NCBI RefSeq assembly: GCF_000716595.1
Contig: NZ_JNXC01000001.1
Location: 248,001 to 312,000, forward strand
Reading direction: 5' to 3'
Length of the DNA: 64,000 nucleotides
DNA from: Saccharothrix sp. NRRL B-16314
Lineage (GTDB): Bacteria > Actinomycetota > Actinomycetes > Mycobacteriales > Pseudonocardiaceae
Shown here: positions 18,602-26,594 of the stretch, piece by piece
Numbering within the stretch: position 1 is the stretch's first letter
How the letters are laid out: each line of letters starts with the position of its first letter
Notes under the pieces: generated by a model
Database searches by the model: none
What the model saw: the letters and a program-made list of their open reading frames with translations, nothing else
What the model was told of the DNA's origin: nothing
Position numbers and translations under genes: made by a program

Positions 18602-19348
18602 TCATGGTTGCGGAGGGAAACCCAATTCGCCGAGGATCTGCGCCAGCATGCTGTCGTACATGGGCTCCGGGTTCGACACGGCGAACGGGAAGCGGCCGAA
18701 CACCTCCAGTGCCACGTGCCCGTAGATGCGGACCCACGACTGCGTCATGTGGTAGACCGCGCCGAGCGGCAGGCCCTGCTCGTCCACGGCGACCCCGCGG
18801 TCGTTGACGGTGGCGAGCAGGATCTGCTGGAACTCCGCCAGGTCGGCGTGCAGGTTCTCCGGCACGTCCGCGCCGATGCCGGTCGGCAGCGGGTGGCTCG
18901 CGATCAGCCGGCCCGCGACCTCCAGGAACACCCGGCCGAACTGGTCGCCGACGTGGCCGCGCTCGCCGTCCGGCCCGCAGCTGCCCAGGGTGTCCTCTGT
19001 GGACGCGAACACCAGCGCGAACTCCTGCGGGTGCGCGAGGGCCCAGCGCCGGAAGCCGCGGCACACCGAGTAGACCTGCGCGCTGATGTCGTCCTCGCCG
19101 ATCTGCCGGAGGTCGGCGTTCAGCTCCGCGGCGAGGTCGGTGCAGATGTCGTCGGCGAGCCGGCGGAGCAGGTCCTCCCGCGAGTCGTAGTACCGGTACA
19201 GCGCGGGAGCGGTGATGCCCAGCTCGCGCGCGATGGCACGGAGCGTCACGGCGTCTCTACCGCGCGCGACGAGCAGGGCACGGGCCTGTCGCCGGATGTC
19301 GCGCTCGGTCTCAGCGCGTAGCCGCTCTCGGCGAGTGGCCTCGGTCAT
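18602..19348 (-). CDS. TetR family repressor of the MMPL transporter
   Basis: 248 residues: N-terminal TetR helix-turn-helix (about 17-65, ARALLVARGRDAVTLRAIARELGITAPALYRYYDSREDLLRRL) and a C-terminal ligand domain of the WHG type (ALAHPQEFALVFAS). It is divergent from an MMPL transporter. Two near-identical inverted repeats lie between the start codons, the usual layout for a TetR repressor controlling itself and an efflux gene. The ligand is unknown, probably a lipid or a hydrophobic drug. Confidence 0.9.
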   Translation of the reverse strand: MTEATRRERLRAETERDIRRQARALLVARGRDAVTLRAIARELGITAPALYRYYDSREDLLRRLADDICTDLAAELNADLRQIGEDDISAQVYSVCRGFRRWALAHPQEFALVFASTEDTLGSCGPDGERGHVGDQFGRVFLEVAGRLIASHPLPTGIGADVPENLHADLAEFQQILLATVNDRGVAVDEQGLPLGAVYHMTQSWVRIYGHVALEVFGRFPFAVSNPEPMYDSMLAQILGELGFPPQP

Positions 19349-19366
19349 ATGTCACCCAATCGAGTT

Positions 19367-19419
19367 GTAAACGGTGTTCACCGGGTATAGCTTCGGAACT
19401 GTCGGTGAACGCCGTTTAC
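19367..19419. promoter_or_regulatory. Two TetR operators in the divergent promoter
   Basis: GTAAACGGTGTTCAC (19367-19381) and GTGAACGCCGTTTAC (19405-19419) are 15-bp palindromes that are reverse complements of each other with one mismatch, centred 38 bp apart. The first overlaps a possible -35 (TTGTAA, 19365-19370) with -10 TAGCTT (19388-19393) for the MMPL gene. The second lies at or just after the predicted transcript start. Binding by the adjacent TetR protein is inferred. Confidence 0.8.
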
Positions 19420-19470
19420 GAAGTTGACGCCATTCACCCAAACGGTAACGCATCAGTCCTGGGAGGACGC

Positions 19471-21600
19471 GTGTTCGCGAAGTGGGGATCGCTGGCGTAC
19501 CGCCGCAGATGGGTGGTGCTCGTCGCGACAGTGGCCCTGGCGGTGGTCGGCGGCATCTGGGGCCTCGGCGTGTTCGACCGCCTCGGCCAGGGCGGCTACG
19601 AAGCCCCTGACAGCGAGGCCGCGCGCGCCAACCAGGTCGCCCAGGACGCGTTCGGCCGCCAGGGCGGCGACGTCCTCGTGGTCTACAACACCGTTGAACC
19701 CACGCAGCTCCAGAAGATCACCGATCAGCTGTCCGGTCTGCCGACCGACGCCGTGCTGAAGGTGCAGCCGCTGTTCCCGTCACCGGACAGCGGCAAGTCG
19801 CTCGCGGTGATCACGCTGCGGTCGAGTTCCCCGAACGCGCAGATCGAGCAGTACGAGCGGATCTCCGGCCAACTTCCGGTCGACGGGTTGGAAACGCAGG
19901 TCGGCGGCCTCGTGCCGACCCAGAAGGCGATCAACGACCTCTCCGCCTCCGACCTCGCCAAGGCCGAGACGGTCTCGCTGCCGATCGTGCTGGTGCTGCT
20001 GATCATCATCTTCGGCGGCCTGGTCGCGGCGTCGCTCCCGGTGCTCGTCGGCGGCCTGGCGATCATGGGCTCGCTCGGCGTGCTGCACGCCATCTCGTAC
20101 GCGTCCGACGTGAACACGTTCGCGGTGAACGTGGCCAGCCTGCTCGGCCTCGGCATGGCGATCGACTACGGGTTGTTCATGGTGGGGCGGTTCCGCGAGG
20201 AACTGGCCGCGGGTCGCAGCACGCCGGACGCGGTGCGCCGCACCGTCATGTCGGCGGGACGCACCGTGATGTTCTCGGCCACGCTGCTGGTCATCGCGCT
20301 CGCCGGGCTGCTGCTGTTCCCGCAGGGCTTCCTGAAGTCCCTCAGCTACGGCGGCATGGCCGCGGTGGCGATCGCGGCGATCGTGTCGCTGACCCTGCTC
20401 CCCGCCCTGCTGGGCATCCTCGGCCACCGCGTGGACAAGTTCGCCATGCCGTGGCGCAAGAAGAAGCCGCCGTCGGAGGCGGGCTGGCGCCGGCTGGCCG
20501 GCCGCGTGATGAAGCGCCCCGTGCTGTTCGCGCTGCCGATCGTCCTGGTGCTGCTCGCGCTCGGCACTCCGTTCCTGGGCGTGAAGTTCGGCGAGGTCAC
20601 CGAGAAGGTGCTGCCGGAGGGCCACGCCGCGCGCGTCGCCGTCGAGACCGTCAACTCCGACTTCGCCGCGCTGTCCAACTCCGGCTTCAAGATCGTGATC
20701 ACCGGCGACCCGTCGCCCGCCGACGTGCAGGAGTTCGTCGGTGACGTGAGCGCGGTGCCCGGTGTGGGCGAAGCGCAGATCAGCGCCGAGCCCGCCAACG
20801 GCGTCTGGCTGATCAACGCCGGGCTGGACCAGGACGCGTTCGGCGACAAGTCGAAGCAGGCGCTGCGGGACGTGCGCGCGTTGCCCGCGCCGGGCAGCGA
20901 AGTGCTCGTCGGCGGCAGCACGGCGCTGGTGACCGACAGCCTCGACGCGATCGGCGAGAAGCTGCCGTGGATGGTGCTGCTGCTGGTCGGCGCGACGTTC
21001 GTGCTGATGTTCCTGGCGTTCGGCTCGGTGCTGCTGCCGATCAAGGCCGTGCTGATGAGCACGCTGAGCCTGGCCGCGACGTTCGGCGTGCTGGTGTGGG
21101 TGTTCCAGGAGGGCCACGGCACTTCGCTGCTCGGCATCACGCCCGCGCCGCTGGAGTCCGGGATCGTGGTGCTGATGGCGGCCATGGTCTTCGGGTTGTC
21201 CACGGACTACGAGGTGTTCCTGCTGTCCCGGATGGTCGAGGCGCGCGGTCGCGGCGCGTCGACCGAGGAGGCGGTGACCACCGGCCTGGCCAAGACCGGG
21301 CGGGTGATCACGGCGGCGGCGCTGCTGCTGATCGTGGTGACCGGCGCGTTCGCGTTCTCGCAGATCACGCTCATGCGGTTCGTCGGCGTCGGCATGATCC
21401 TGGCGCTCGCGCTGGACGCCACCGTGGTCCGGATGCTGCTGGTGCCCGCCGTGCTGAAGGTGCTCGGCGACGCGGTGTGGTGGGCTCCGGGACCGCTGCG
21501 GCGGATCCAGGAGCGGATGGCGATCCACGAGGAAGCGCCGGTGGAGGACGAGAACGCCGGTGGCGAAGGCGGTCACACCAAGGTGCCGCAACGGGTCTAG
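19471..21600 (+). CDS. MMPL family RND transporter
   Basis: 709 residues with two repeats of the RND/MMPL fold: helix 1 at about 12-34, an extracytoplasmic porter domain, helices 2-6 (SLPIVLVLLIIIFGGLVAASLPVLVGGLA and following), then a second porter domain and helices 7-12 (KLPWMVLLLVGATFVLMFLAFGSVLLP). Proton-relay type residues are visible in GLGMAIDYGLFMVGRFREE and VFGLSTDYEVFLLSRMVEA, both family signatures. It probably exports a lipid or hydrophobic compound. I chose GTG 19471, with GGGAGGA five bases upstream, over an earlier ATG (19405) that lies inside the second operator. The cytosolic tail is acidic. Confidence 0.92.
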   Translation: MFAKWGSLAYRRRWVVLVATVALAVVGGIWGLGVFDRLGQGGYEAPDSEAARANQVAQDAFGRQGGDVLVVYNTVEPTQLQKITDQLSGLPTDAVLKVQPLFPSPDSGKSLAVITLRSSSPNAQIEQYERISGQLPVDGLETQVGGLVPTQKAINDLSASDLAKAETVSLPIVLVLLIIIFGGLVAASLPVLVGGLAIMGSLGVLHAISYASDVNTFAVNVASLLGLGMAIDYGLFMVGRFREELAAGRSTPDAVRRTVMSAGRTVMFSATLLVIALAGLLLFPQGFLKSLSYGGMAAVAIAAIVSLTLLPALLGILGHRVDKFAMPWRKKKPPSEAGWRRLAGRVMKRPVLFALPIVLVLLALGTPFLGVKFGEVTEKVLPEGHAARVAVETVNSDFAALSNSGFKIVITGDPSPADVQEFVGDVSAVPGVGEAQISAEPANGVWLINAGLDQDAFGDKSKQALRDVRALPAPGSEVLVGGSTALVTDSLDAIGEKLPWMVLLLVGATFVLMFLAFGSVLLPIKAVLMSTLSLAATFGVLVWVFQEGHGTSLLGITPAPLESGIVVLMAAMVFGLSTDYEVFLLSRMVEARGRGASTEEAVTTGLAKTGRVITAAALLLIVVTGAFAFSQITLMRFVGVGMILALALDATVVRMLLVPAVLKVLGDAVWWAPGPLRRIQERMAIHEEAPVEDENAGGEGGHTKVPQRV

Positions 21601-21608
21601 CCCGGGGT

Positions 21609-22625
21609 CTAGGACACGTACTCGGGTGGTTCGAACGCGATGGCCGCGGCTGCGAAGCCGCGGCCATCGCCGTCCAGGCCGCTCAGCTGGAACGTCGTCA
21701 GCACCTCGTTGTCGGCGCTGTCCAGCACGGTGATGCTGTTGCCGGTGGCCAGGAACACGCGGCGGTCGGCGGGCGCGATGGCCAACGTCCTGGCGGTGAA
21801 CGGCAGGGTCTCGGTGGTGTGGGTCGCCGTGTCGAGCACGGCGACCCCGCGGTCGAGCGCGACGTAGACGTGCCGCCCGTCGGGGGTGACGGCGATGCTG
21901 CCCGCGCCCTTGCCGACGGGCGTCGACCAGCGGAGCTCGTCGGTGCGCGGGTCGATCGCGGACACCGTGCCGGTGCCCTCGGTGAGGTCGAGCGAGCTGA
22001 CGTAGACCGCGTCGCCGTCCGGGCTGATCGCGACGTTCTGCGGCAGGCCGCCGATGTCGATCGTGGTCTTGGGGCTGGCGGTCCTCGTGTCGAGCACGCT
22101 CACCGTGCCGTCCTGCGCGTTGGCCACGTACAGGCGCAGCCCGTCCGGGGTGACCGCGATGCCCTGCGGCTGACCGCCCACCCGGATCACCGCGATCAGG
22201 CGGAACGTCACCGGGTCGACCACGGCGACCGCGCCGCTCCCGGTGACGTAGAGGCGTTCGCCGTCCGGCCGCAGCACCGCCTGGGCGAGTCGCGCGCCGG
22301 CGTCGATGCGCCCGACGACCTTGCCCTCCGCCGAGTCGATCGCGGTGATCAGCCCCGCCCAGCCGTTGACCACGTACACCCGGCGGCGGTCCGGTCCGAC
22401 CGCGGCGCCGGTCGCCCACGCCCCGGTGCTCACGCCGGCGAGGGTTTTGCCGTCGGTCGTGTCGAGCAGCTGCATGCGGCCGTTGTGGGCGATGACGTAC
22501 GCCTTGGGCGCGGGGCTGCCGGTGGTGGTGATCAGGTGTGGTCGGGGCTGGCCGGCGGCGGCGACCGCGGCGGTGATCAGGAGGGCGGCGGTGCCGAGGG
22601 CTGCGATGCGTCGTCGTCCCCACAT
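21609..22625 (-). CDS. Secreted YncE-like beta-propeller (YVTN repeat) protein
   Basis: 338 residues: signal peptide (RRRIAALGTAALLITAAVAAAG), then seven-bladed propeller repeats with the recurring pattern of a D/R-x-VYV strand, a GxxxxxIDxxxGKxxG turn and TPDGxxLYV (for example VTPDGLRLYVANAQDGTVSVLDT). Related proteins bind DNA or surface partners, or are of unknown role. It converges on the MMPL gene with only 8 nt between stops, and no terminator is seen. Function cannot be assigned. Confidence 0.82.
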   Translation of the reverse strand: MWGRRRIAALGTAALLITAAVAAAGQPRPHLITTTGSPAPKAYVIAHNGRMQLLDTTDGKTLAGVSTGAWATGAAVGPDRRRVYVVNGWAGLITAIDSAEGKVVGRIDAGARLAQAVLRPDGERLYVTGSGAVAVVDPVTFRLIAVIRVGGQPQGIAVTPDGLRLYVANAQDGTVSVLDTRTASPKTTIDIGGLPQNVAISPDGDAVYVSSLDLTEGTGTVSAIDPRTDELRWSTPVGKGAGSIAVTPDGRHVYVALDRGVAVLDTATHTTETLPFTARTLAIAPADRRVFLATGNSITVLDSADNEVLTTFQLSGLDGDGRGFAAAAIAFEPPEYVS

Positions 22626-22811
22626 GGCTGGATGGGAACACCGTCGCGTGATCGGCTTCTACCCTCGTCCTACGGACGGGTGCCATGTGTGCCGGACCGG
22701 GTGACCCGCACCGCGGCCGGCTGCCGCCCGCGACGGCGGTACGGGCGGCAGCGGGGTTGTCTGCCCGGCGCCGGTCGCTCGGGGGGCGAAACGACCGACG
22801 CCGGACACCTC

Positions 22812-22828
22812 CCGGTGCGATGCACCGG
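22812..22828. promoter_or_regulatory. Palindrome in the 272-nt gap before the beta-propeller gene
   Basis: CCGGTGC-GAT-GCACCGG is a perfect 7+3+7 inverted repeat in the gap at 22626-22897, downstream of the DUF2339 gene and upstream of the YncE-like gene. It could be a terminator stem or an operator. The remainder of the gap shows no gene. Confidence 0.35.
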
Positions 22829-22897
22829 TGGTCGCACCCCGACGACTTAGAACTACCACCAGGTTGACGTAATTCGTGCCGTTTTGGATCCCGAGAG

Positions 22898-25216
22898 CTA
22901 CGAATCAACCGAAATTCGTCGAGTTGCCACCAGCTTGGCGTAACGGGTGCCCGCTGTCAGGAGGACGAGACCGGCGCCGATGAACGCGAGCACGCGGGCG
23001 ATGCCGTCCAACGCGGCCATGTCGAACAGGAGCAGCTTCGCCACCGCTGCTCCGACCAGCACCAATCCGGCCACCCGCAGGGATTTCCGGTCGATGCCGC
23101 GTACCAGCAGGACCAGCGCGGCGACCGTCCACGACACCGTCACGATCGAGTGACCGAAGAGGAACCCGGTCACGTCCTGCGACACCAGCAGCGCCGCGCA
23201 CAACACGACACCGGCCGCCGCGTACAGCAGGACGACACCGCCCACGACCCACGGGAACGGGTGCCTGCCAAGGACGTTGAGGCTGGTCGCCACCCACGGC
23301 AGCACCACCATCAGGACACCGAGGACCAGTGAGGTCAGCATGCCGGACACGAGGAAACCGGCACTGTCCACGCGCCACGGTTCGTCCAGGATCAACCGCG
23401 GCGGCACGGCTTGCGAAGCGGTGAGCAGGAACCCGATGGCGCCGAACACGGCGGAACCGAGCAGCGGACCGCGCGACGAGAGGACCTTGGCCAGGAACGC
23501 CAACAACAAGGCTTCGGCCAGCACCACGGCGGCACGCGTGCTGCCGTCCAAGGCGAGTGAAGTCGCCTGGAACAACGCGAACACACCGACACCGCCGACC
23601 GCCGCGCTGAACTTCGCCGGCAACGCGCGCCGTCCGGCCGCCCACAGGGCCATCATCATCACCGCGACCGCGCCGGCGACCGCGGCGCCGAGGAAGCGGT
23701 CCAGGACGGCGGTGGTGAGCAGGGCGGGCATCGGTGAGCCGACGGCGAGGGCGAGGGCGGTGAAGTCGTTCGGCCGTGCCCTGATCGTGAGGACAGCGGC
23801 GGCCACGCCGATCACGGCGGCCAGCAGGGCGATGCCCGCGAGCGTGTACTGGTCGGTGCGCCCGATGACGAGGACCGAGGTGAGCAGCGGGGGGACACCG
23901 GCGGTGACGGCGAGCCACGGCCAGTCCTTCTTGAGGTGGACGGGACTGGCCGCGATCTTCAGGACAAGCAGGAACGCGACGAGCAGTGGTGTGAAGCCCT
24001 GGGTGAGGACGGGGGCGCACACGGCACAGGCGGCGACGACGCCGATGGCCAGCAGGTCCGAATCCCAGCGCAGCGCGAGGAGCAGCCCACCACCCGCGAT
24101 GAGCAGACCGGCGACCAGGCCACCGCCCGCGGGCAGGTACTCGTAGATCGAGGTGGCCGCGATGACGTCCAGGTAGAGGACGGCGATGCCGGTGGCGGCG
24201 AGGGCGAACGCGCCGGTGCGGCCGGCGGGGGTGCGGTGCAGCCAGAGGCCGAGGCCGACCAGCACACCGCCGAGCGCCGCGCCGCCGAGGACGCGGGGCA
24301 GCGGGCCGAGGTAGCCGCGTTGCACGGCGAGGACCAGGAGGAGGACGACACCGAGCAGGGTGACCGCGCCGCCGACCCAGGCGAGGAGCTTGCTGCCCGC
24401 GCCGTCCTGGCCGAGGCGGTCGAAGAGGGAGGGGCGGGGCGGCTGCGGAGGAGCCGGTGTCCAGGGTGCGGCCCAGGTCTGGTTGGGCTGCGGCGGCGGG
24501 TAGGCGGCCGGGCCGGCCTGGCCGGTGGGGTATCCGGTCGGGTATCCGGTGGTGCCGGGCTGTCCTGTGGTGTGCCCGGTCGGGACGGTCTGGCCGGTGG
24601 CATGTCCGGTGGCGCCGGGGTGGCCTGCGGTGTGCCCGGCGGTGCCGGGCTGTCCTGCGGTGTGTGCGGTGGTGCCGGGCTGTCCTGCGGTGTGTGCGGT
24701 GGTGCCGGGCTGGCCTGCGGTGTGCCCGGTGGGGTTGGGCTGGCCGGTGGCGCCGGGGTGGCCCGGGATGGCGGCGGCTTGGCTCTGCGCGTGTCCGGTC
24801 GGGCCGGTCTGGCTCGCGGTCTGTGCGGTTGAGCCGGCCTGGCTCGGGGCGTGCCCGGTCGGGTTGGCCAGGGCTGCGGTGTGCGTGGTCGGGCTGATGG
24901 GCCGGGTTGCCGCCTGTGCCGCGCCGGCTTGGCTTGCGGCATGGGCGTGTGCGGCGGCGTCGGGCTGCGCCGGGGTGGGTTGCGCCGGGGTGTCTTGCCG
25001 ATCGGCGTCCAGCCTGGCCGGCCCTGGCTCACCGGCGGTGCTGGTGGCTGCGGCGCTAATGGTGGCGGTGCTGGTGGAGGCCGGGTGCGGCAAGGTGGCC
25101 ACCGACTGGGCGCTGCTCACCCGGTGCAACTCCTGCCCCACCGCCTCCAAGCGGCGGCCCAGGTGGCCGAGTTCGTCTGCCAGCCTTATCAGAGGTTCCT
25201 GCCCAGTCCCGGTCAT
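22898..25216 (-). CDS. DUF2339 family polytopic membrane protein with repeat-rich N-terminus
   Basis: 772 residues. A short helical start (residues 1-35, LADELGHLGRRLEAVGQELHRV, coiled-coil-like) is followed by an extended Ala/Thr/Gly/Pro/Gln/His-rich region to about 250 with decapeptide repeats of the type TAGQPGTTAH. Around twenty transmembrane helices then fill the rest (for example LLAWVGGAVTLLGVVLLLVL), as in DUF2339 membrane proteins. The GxxLWLHR and ASTSIYEYLP-like positions fit that family. I took the ATG at 25216 because the amphipathic domain begins there. Function unknown; possibly a cell-envelope sensor or transporter. Confidence 0.82.
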   Translation of the reverse strand: MTGTGQEPLIRLADELGHLGRRLEAVGQELHRVSSAQSVATLPHPASTSTATISAAATSTAGEPGPARLDADRQDTPAQPTPAQPDAAAHAHAASQAGAAQAATRPISPTTHTAALANPTGHAPSQAGSTAQTASQTGPTGHAQSQAAAIPGHPGATGQPNPTGHTAGQPGTTAHTAGQPGTTAHTAGQPGTAGHTAGHPGATGHATGQTVPTGHTTGQPGTTGYPTGYPTGQAGPAAYPPPQPNQTWAAPWTPAPPQPPRPSLFDRLGQDGAGSKLLAWVGGAVTLLGVVLLLVLAVQRGYLGPLPRVLGGAALGGVLVGLGLWLHRTPAGRTGAFALAATGIAVLYLDVIAATSIYEYLPAGGGLVAGLLIAGGGLLLALRWDSDLLAIGVVAACAVCAPVLTQGFTPLLVAFLLVLKIAASPVHLKKDWPWLAVTAGVPPLLTSVLVIGRTDQYTLAGIALLAAVIGVAAAVLTIRARPNDFTALALAVGSPMPALLTTAVLDRFLGAAVAGAVAVMMMALWAAGRRALPAKFSAAVGGVGVFALFQATSLALDGSTRAAVVLAEALLLAFLAKVLSSRGPLLGSAVFGAIGFLLTASQAVPPRLILDEPWRVDSAGFLVSGMLTSLVLGVLMVVLPWVATSLNVLGRHPFPWVVGGVVLLYAAAGVVLCAALLVSQDVTGFLFGHSIVTVSWTVAALVLLVRGIDRKSLRVAGLVLVGAAVAKLLLFDMAALDGIARVLAFIGAGLVLLTAGTRYAKLVATRRISVDS
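24511..24870 (-). repeat. 30-bp tandem repeats encoding a decapeptide (TAGQPGTTAH type)
   Basis: About eleven 30-nt units, the best preserved at 24631-24720, encode successive ten-residue repeats in the cytosolic or wall-spanning N-terminal region of the DUF2339 protein. Units near the edges are more diverged. The reading frame is kept throughout, so copy number could change by slippage without breaking the gene. Confidence 0.8.
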
Positions 25217-25312
25217 GTGACCAGAATTGCCGCTCGCGCGGGTATCCGGAATCCGTACCACTACTCAACCCGGTACCGAACAGGTCACGCCGGGACCTGG
25301 CAGAGTTCCCCC

Positions 25313-26176
25313 GTGACGGTTCTCGTGCTCGGTTCGGCCAACGCCGACCTCGTCGTGTCCGTGCCACGCCGCCCCGCCGGCGGTGAGACGGTGCTCGGCG
25401 GCGACACGGTCGTGCTGCCCGGCGGCAAGGGCGCCAACACCGCCGTCGCCGCCGCCCGGCTCGGCGCCCCGGTCGGGTTCGTCGGCGCGGTCGGCGCGGA
25501 CCAGTACGGCGACCTGCTGCTGTCCTCGCTGTCGTCGTCGGGCGTCCGGACGGACTTCGTGCGCCGGTCGTCCCGACCGACCGGCATCGCCTACATCACC
25601 GTGACGCCGGACGGCGAGAACTCGATCGTCGTCGCGCCCGGCGCGAACTCGGACGTCACCGCGTCCGATGTGGACGCCCTGACCTGGGACGACGTGACGG
25701 TGCTGGTGTGCTCGCTCGAAGTGCCGGTGCCGACGGTGTCGCACGCCGTGCGGGTGGCGGCTTCGCGTGGGGTGCGGCCGGTGCTGAACCTGTCGCCGGT
25801 GGTCGAGGTGCCGGCCGACACGCTGGCCCTGCTGGACCCGCTGATCGTGAACGAGCACGAGGCCGCGTCGCTGGCGTCGTCGTACGAAGGCCTGCTGGAG
25901 CTGGGTCCGCGGTCTGCCGTGGTCACGTTGGGCGCGCTCGGCGCGGCCGTGGTCACGTCGTCCGGTGTGGTGGAGGTGGGCGCGCCGGAAGTGTCCGTTG
26001 TGGACACGACCGGTGCCGGTGACGCGTTCGCGGGCGCGCTGGCGTTCGGCCTGTCGTCCGGCTCGTCGTTGGCGGACGCCGCCGGGTTCGCCGCCCGCGT
26101 GGCCGCCCTGTCGGTGACGTCCGCCGGCGCGCAGCCGTCGTACCCGACGCTGGAGCAGGTCCGGAAAACCAGGTGA
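25313..26176 (+). CDS. rbsK: Ribokinase / PfkB family carbohydrate kinase
   Basis: 287 residues. PfkB signature 1 is GGKGANTAVAAARLGAPVGFVGAVGAD (about 37-63). Signature 2 with the catalytic Asp is DTTGAGDAFAGALAFGL (about 234-250). NADLVVSVPRRPAGGETV near the N-terminus and NEHEAASL fit ribokinase. It phosphorylates ribose or a related sugar with ATP. Length is close to the usual 300. I chose GTG 25313 because the beta-strand VLVLGSANAD starts at once; no other sugar genes are adjacent, so the substrate is unproven. Confidence 0.88.
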   Translation: MTVLVLGSANADLVVSVPRRPAGGETVLGGDTVVLPGGKGANTAVAAARLGAPVGFVGAVGADQYGDLLLSSLSSSGVRTDFVRRSSRPTGIAYITVTPDGENSIVVAPGANSDVTASDVDALTWDDVTVLVCSLEVPVPTVSHAVRVAASRGVRPVLNLSPVVEVPADTLALLDPLIVNEHEAASLASSYEGLLELGPRSAVVTLGALGAAVVTSSGVVEVGAPEVSVVDTTGAGDAFAGALAFGLSSGSSLADAAGFAARVAALSVTSAGAQPSYPTLEQVRKTR

Positions 26177-26204
26177 CCTGCGACCGCGCGAGCCGGACCA
26201 TCGT

Positions 26205-26520
26205 GTGGAAGGCATCGGCGGCAACCGGTCGACCTGGGCACAGGTGCCCGCAGAGGTCCGTGCCGCGATCGTGGACGGCATCGGTCGGCGGTCGTCCGGG
26301 CGGTGAACTGCGCGGGCGGGTTCTCGCCGAGGCCGGCGTCACGGCCGGAGCCGGCCGACGGGCGGCGGGTGTTCGCGAAGGCAGTCGGGACGTCCGCCAA
26401 CCCGCACAGCCCGGCCATGTACCGGAGTGCCGAGGTCGCCGCCATCGTGCCCGGACGCCGCGGGCGTTCCAGGCGGCGCAGGGAGTGCCGGCGTTGCGGT
26501 GGCTGAAGCAGCGGATGGGG
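26205..26520 (+). pseudogene. Remnant of an aminoglycoside-phosphotransferase (APH) family gene
   Basis: Frame fragments line up with the N-lobe of APH-type kinases. STWAQVPAEVRAAIVDGIG (from 26205) is in one frame. GGFSPRPASRPEPADGRR and VFAKAVGTSANPHSP (around 26310-26410) continue in a second frame, and VPALRWL (around 26490) in a third. The order matches the usual start of such proteins (a GGFSPG loop, then the xVFVKAV lysine strand). At least two frameshifts and loss of the remaining two thirds show that it is dead. This accounts for most of the 415-nt gap between rbsK and ptsI. Confidence 0.6.
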
Positions 26521-26578
26521 TAGCGGGTTCGCGCGGAGTGGCGTTGGCTTGACCTTCACGTCCTGTCGACGGGGAGGG

Positions 26579-26594
26579 TATGGTCTAGACCATG
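26579..26594 (+). promoter_or_regulatory. DasR-type (dre) operator overlapping the ptsI start
   Basis: TATGGTCTAGACCATG contains the perfect 14-bp palindrome ATGGTCTAGACCAT (26580-26593) whose core TGGTCTAGACCA is the DasR-responsive element known from Streptomyces. TATGGT also sits 7 nt before the ATG, so it may be the -10 of a leaderless transcript with TTCACG (26555-26560) as -35. A bound GntR-family repressor would block transcription. DasR itself is not in the window. Confidence 0.8.

Noticed and set aside
19780..22908. 1042-residue minus frame opposite the MMPL gene and running into the propeller region
   Set aside because: Low-complexity His/Arg/Gln-rich shadow; the supported genes are the MMPL and YncE-like frames.
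24631..24720. Possible CRISPR-like array
   Set aside because: The repeats are contiguous, without spacers, and encode an in-frame decapeptide.
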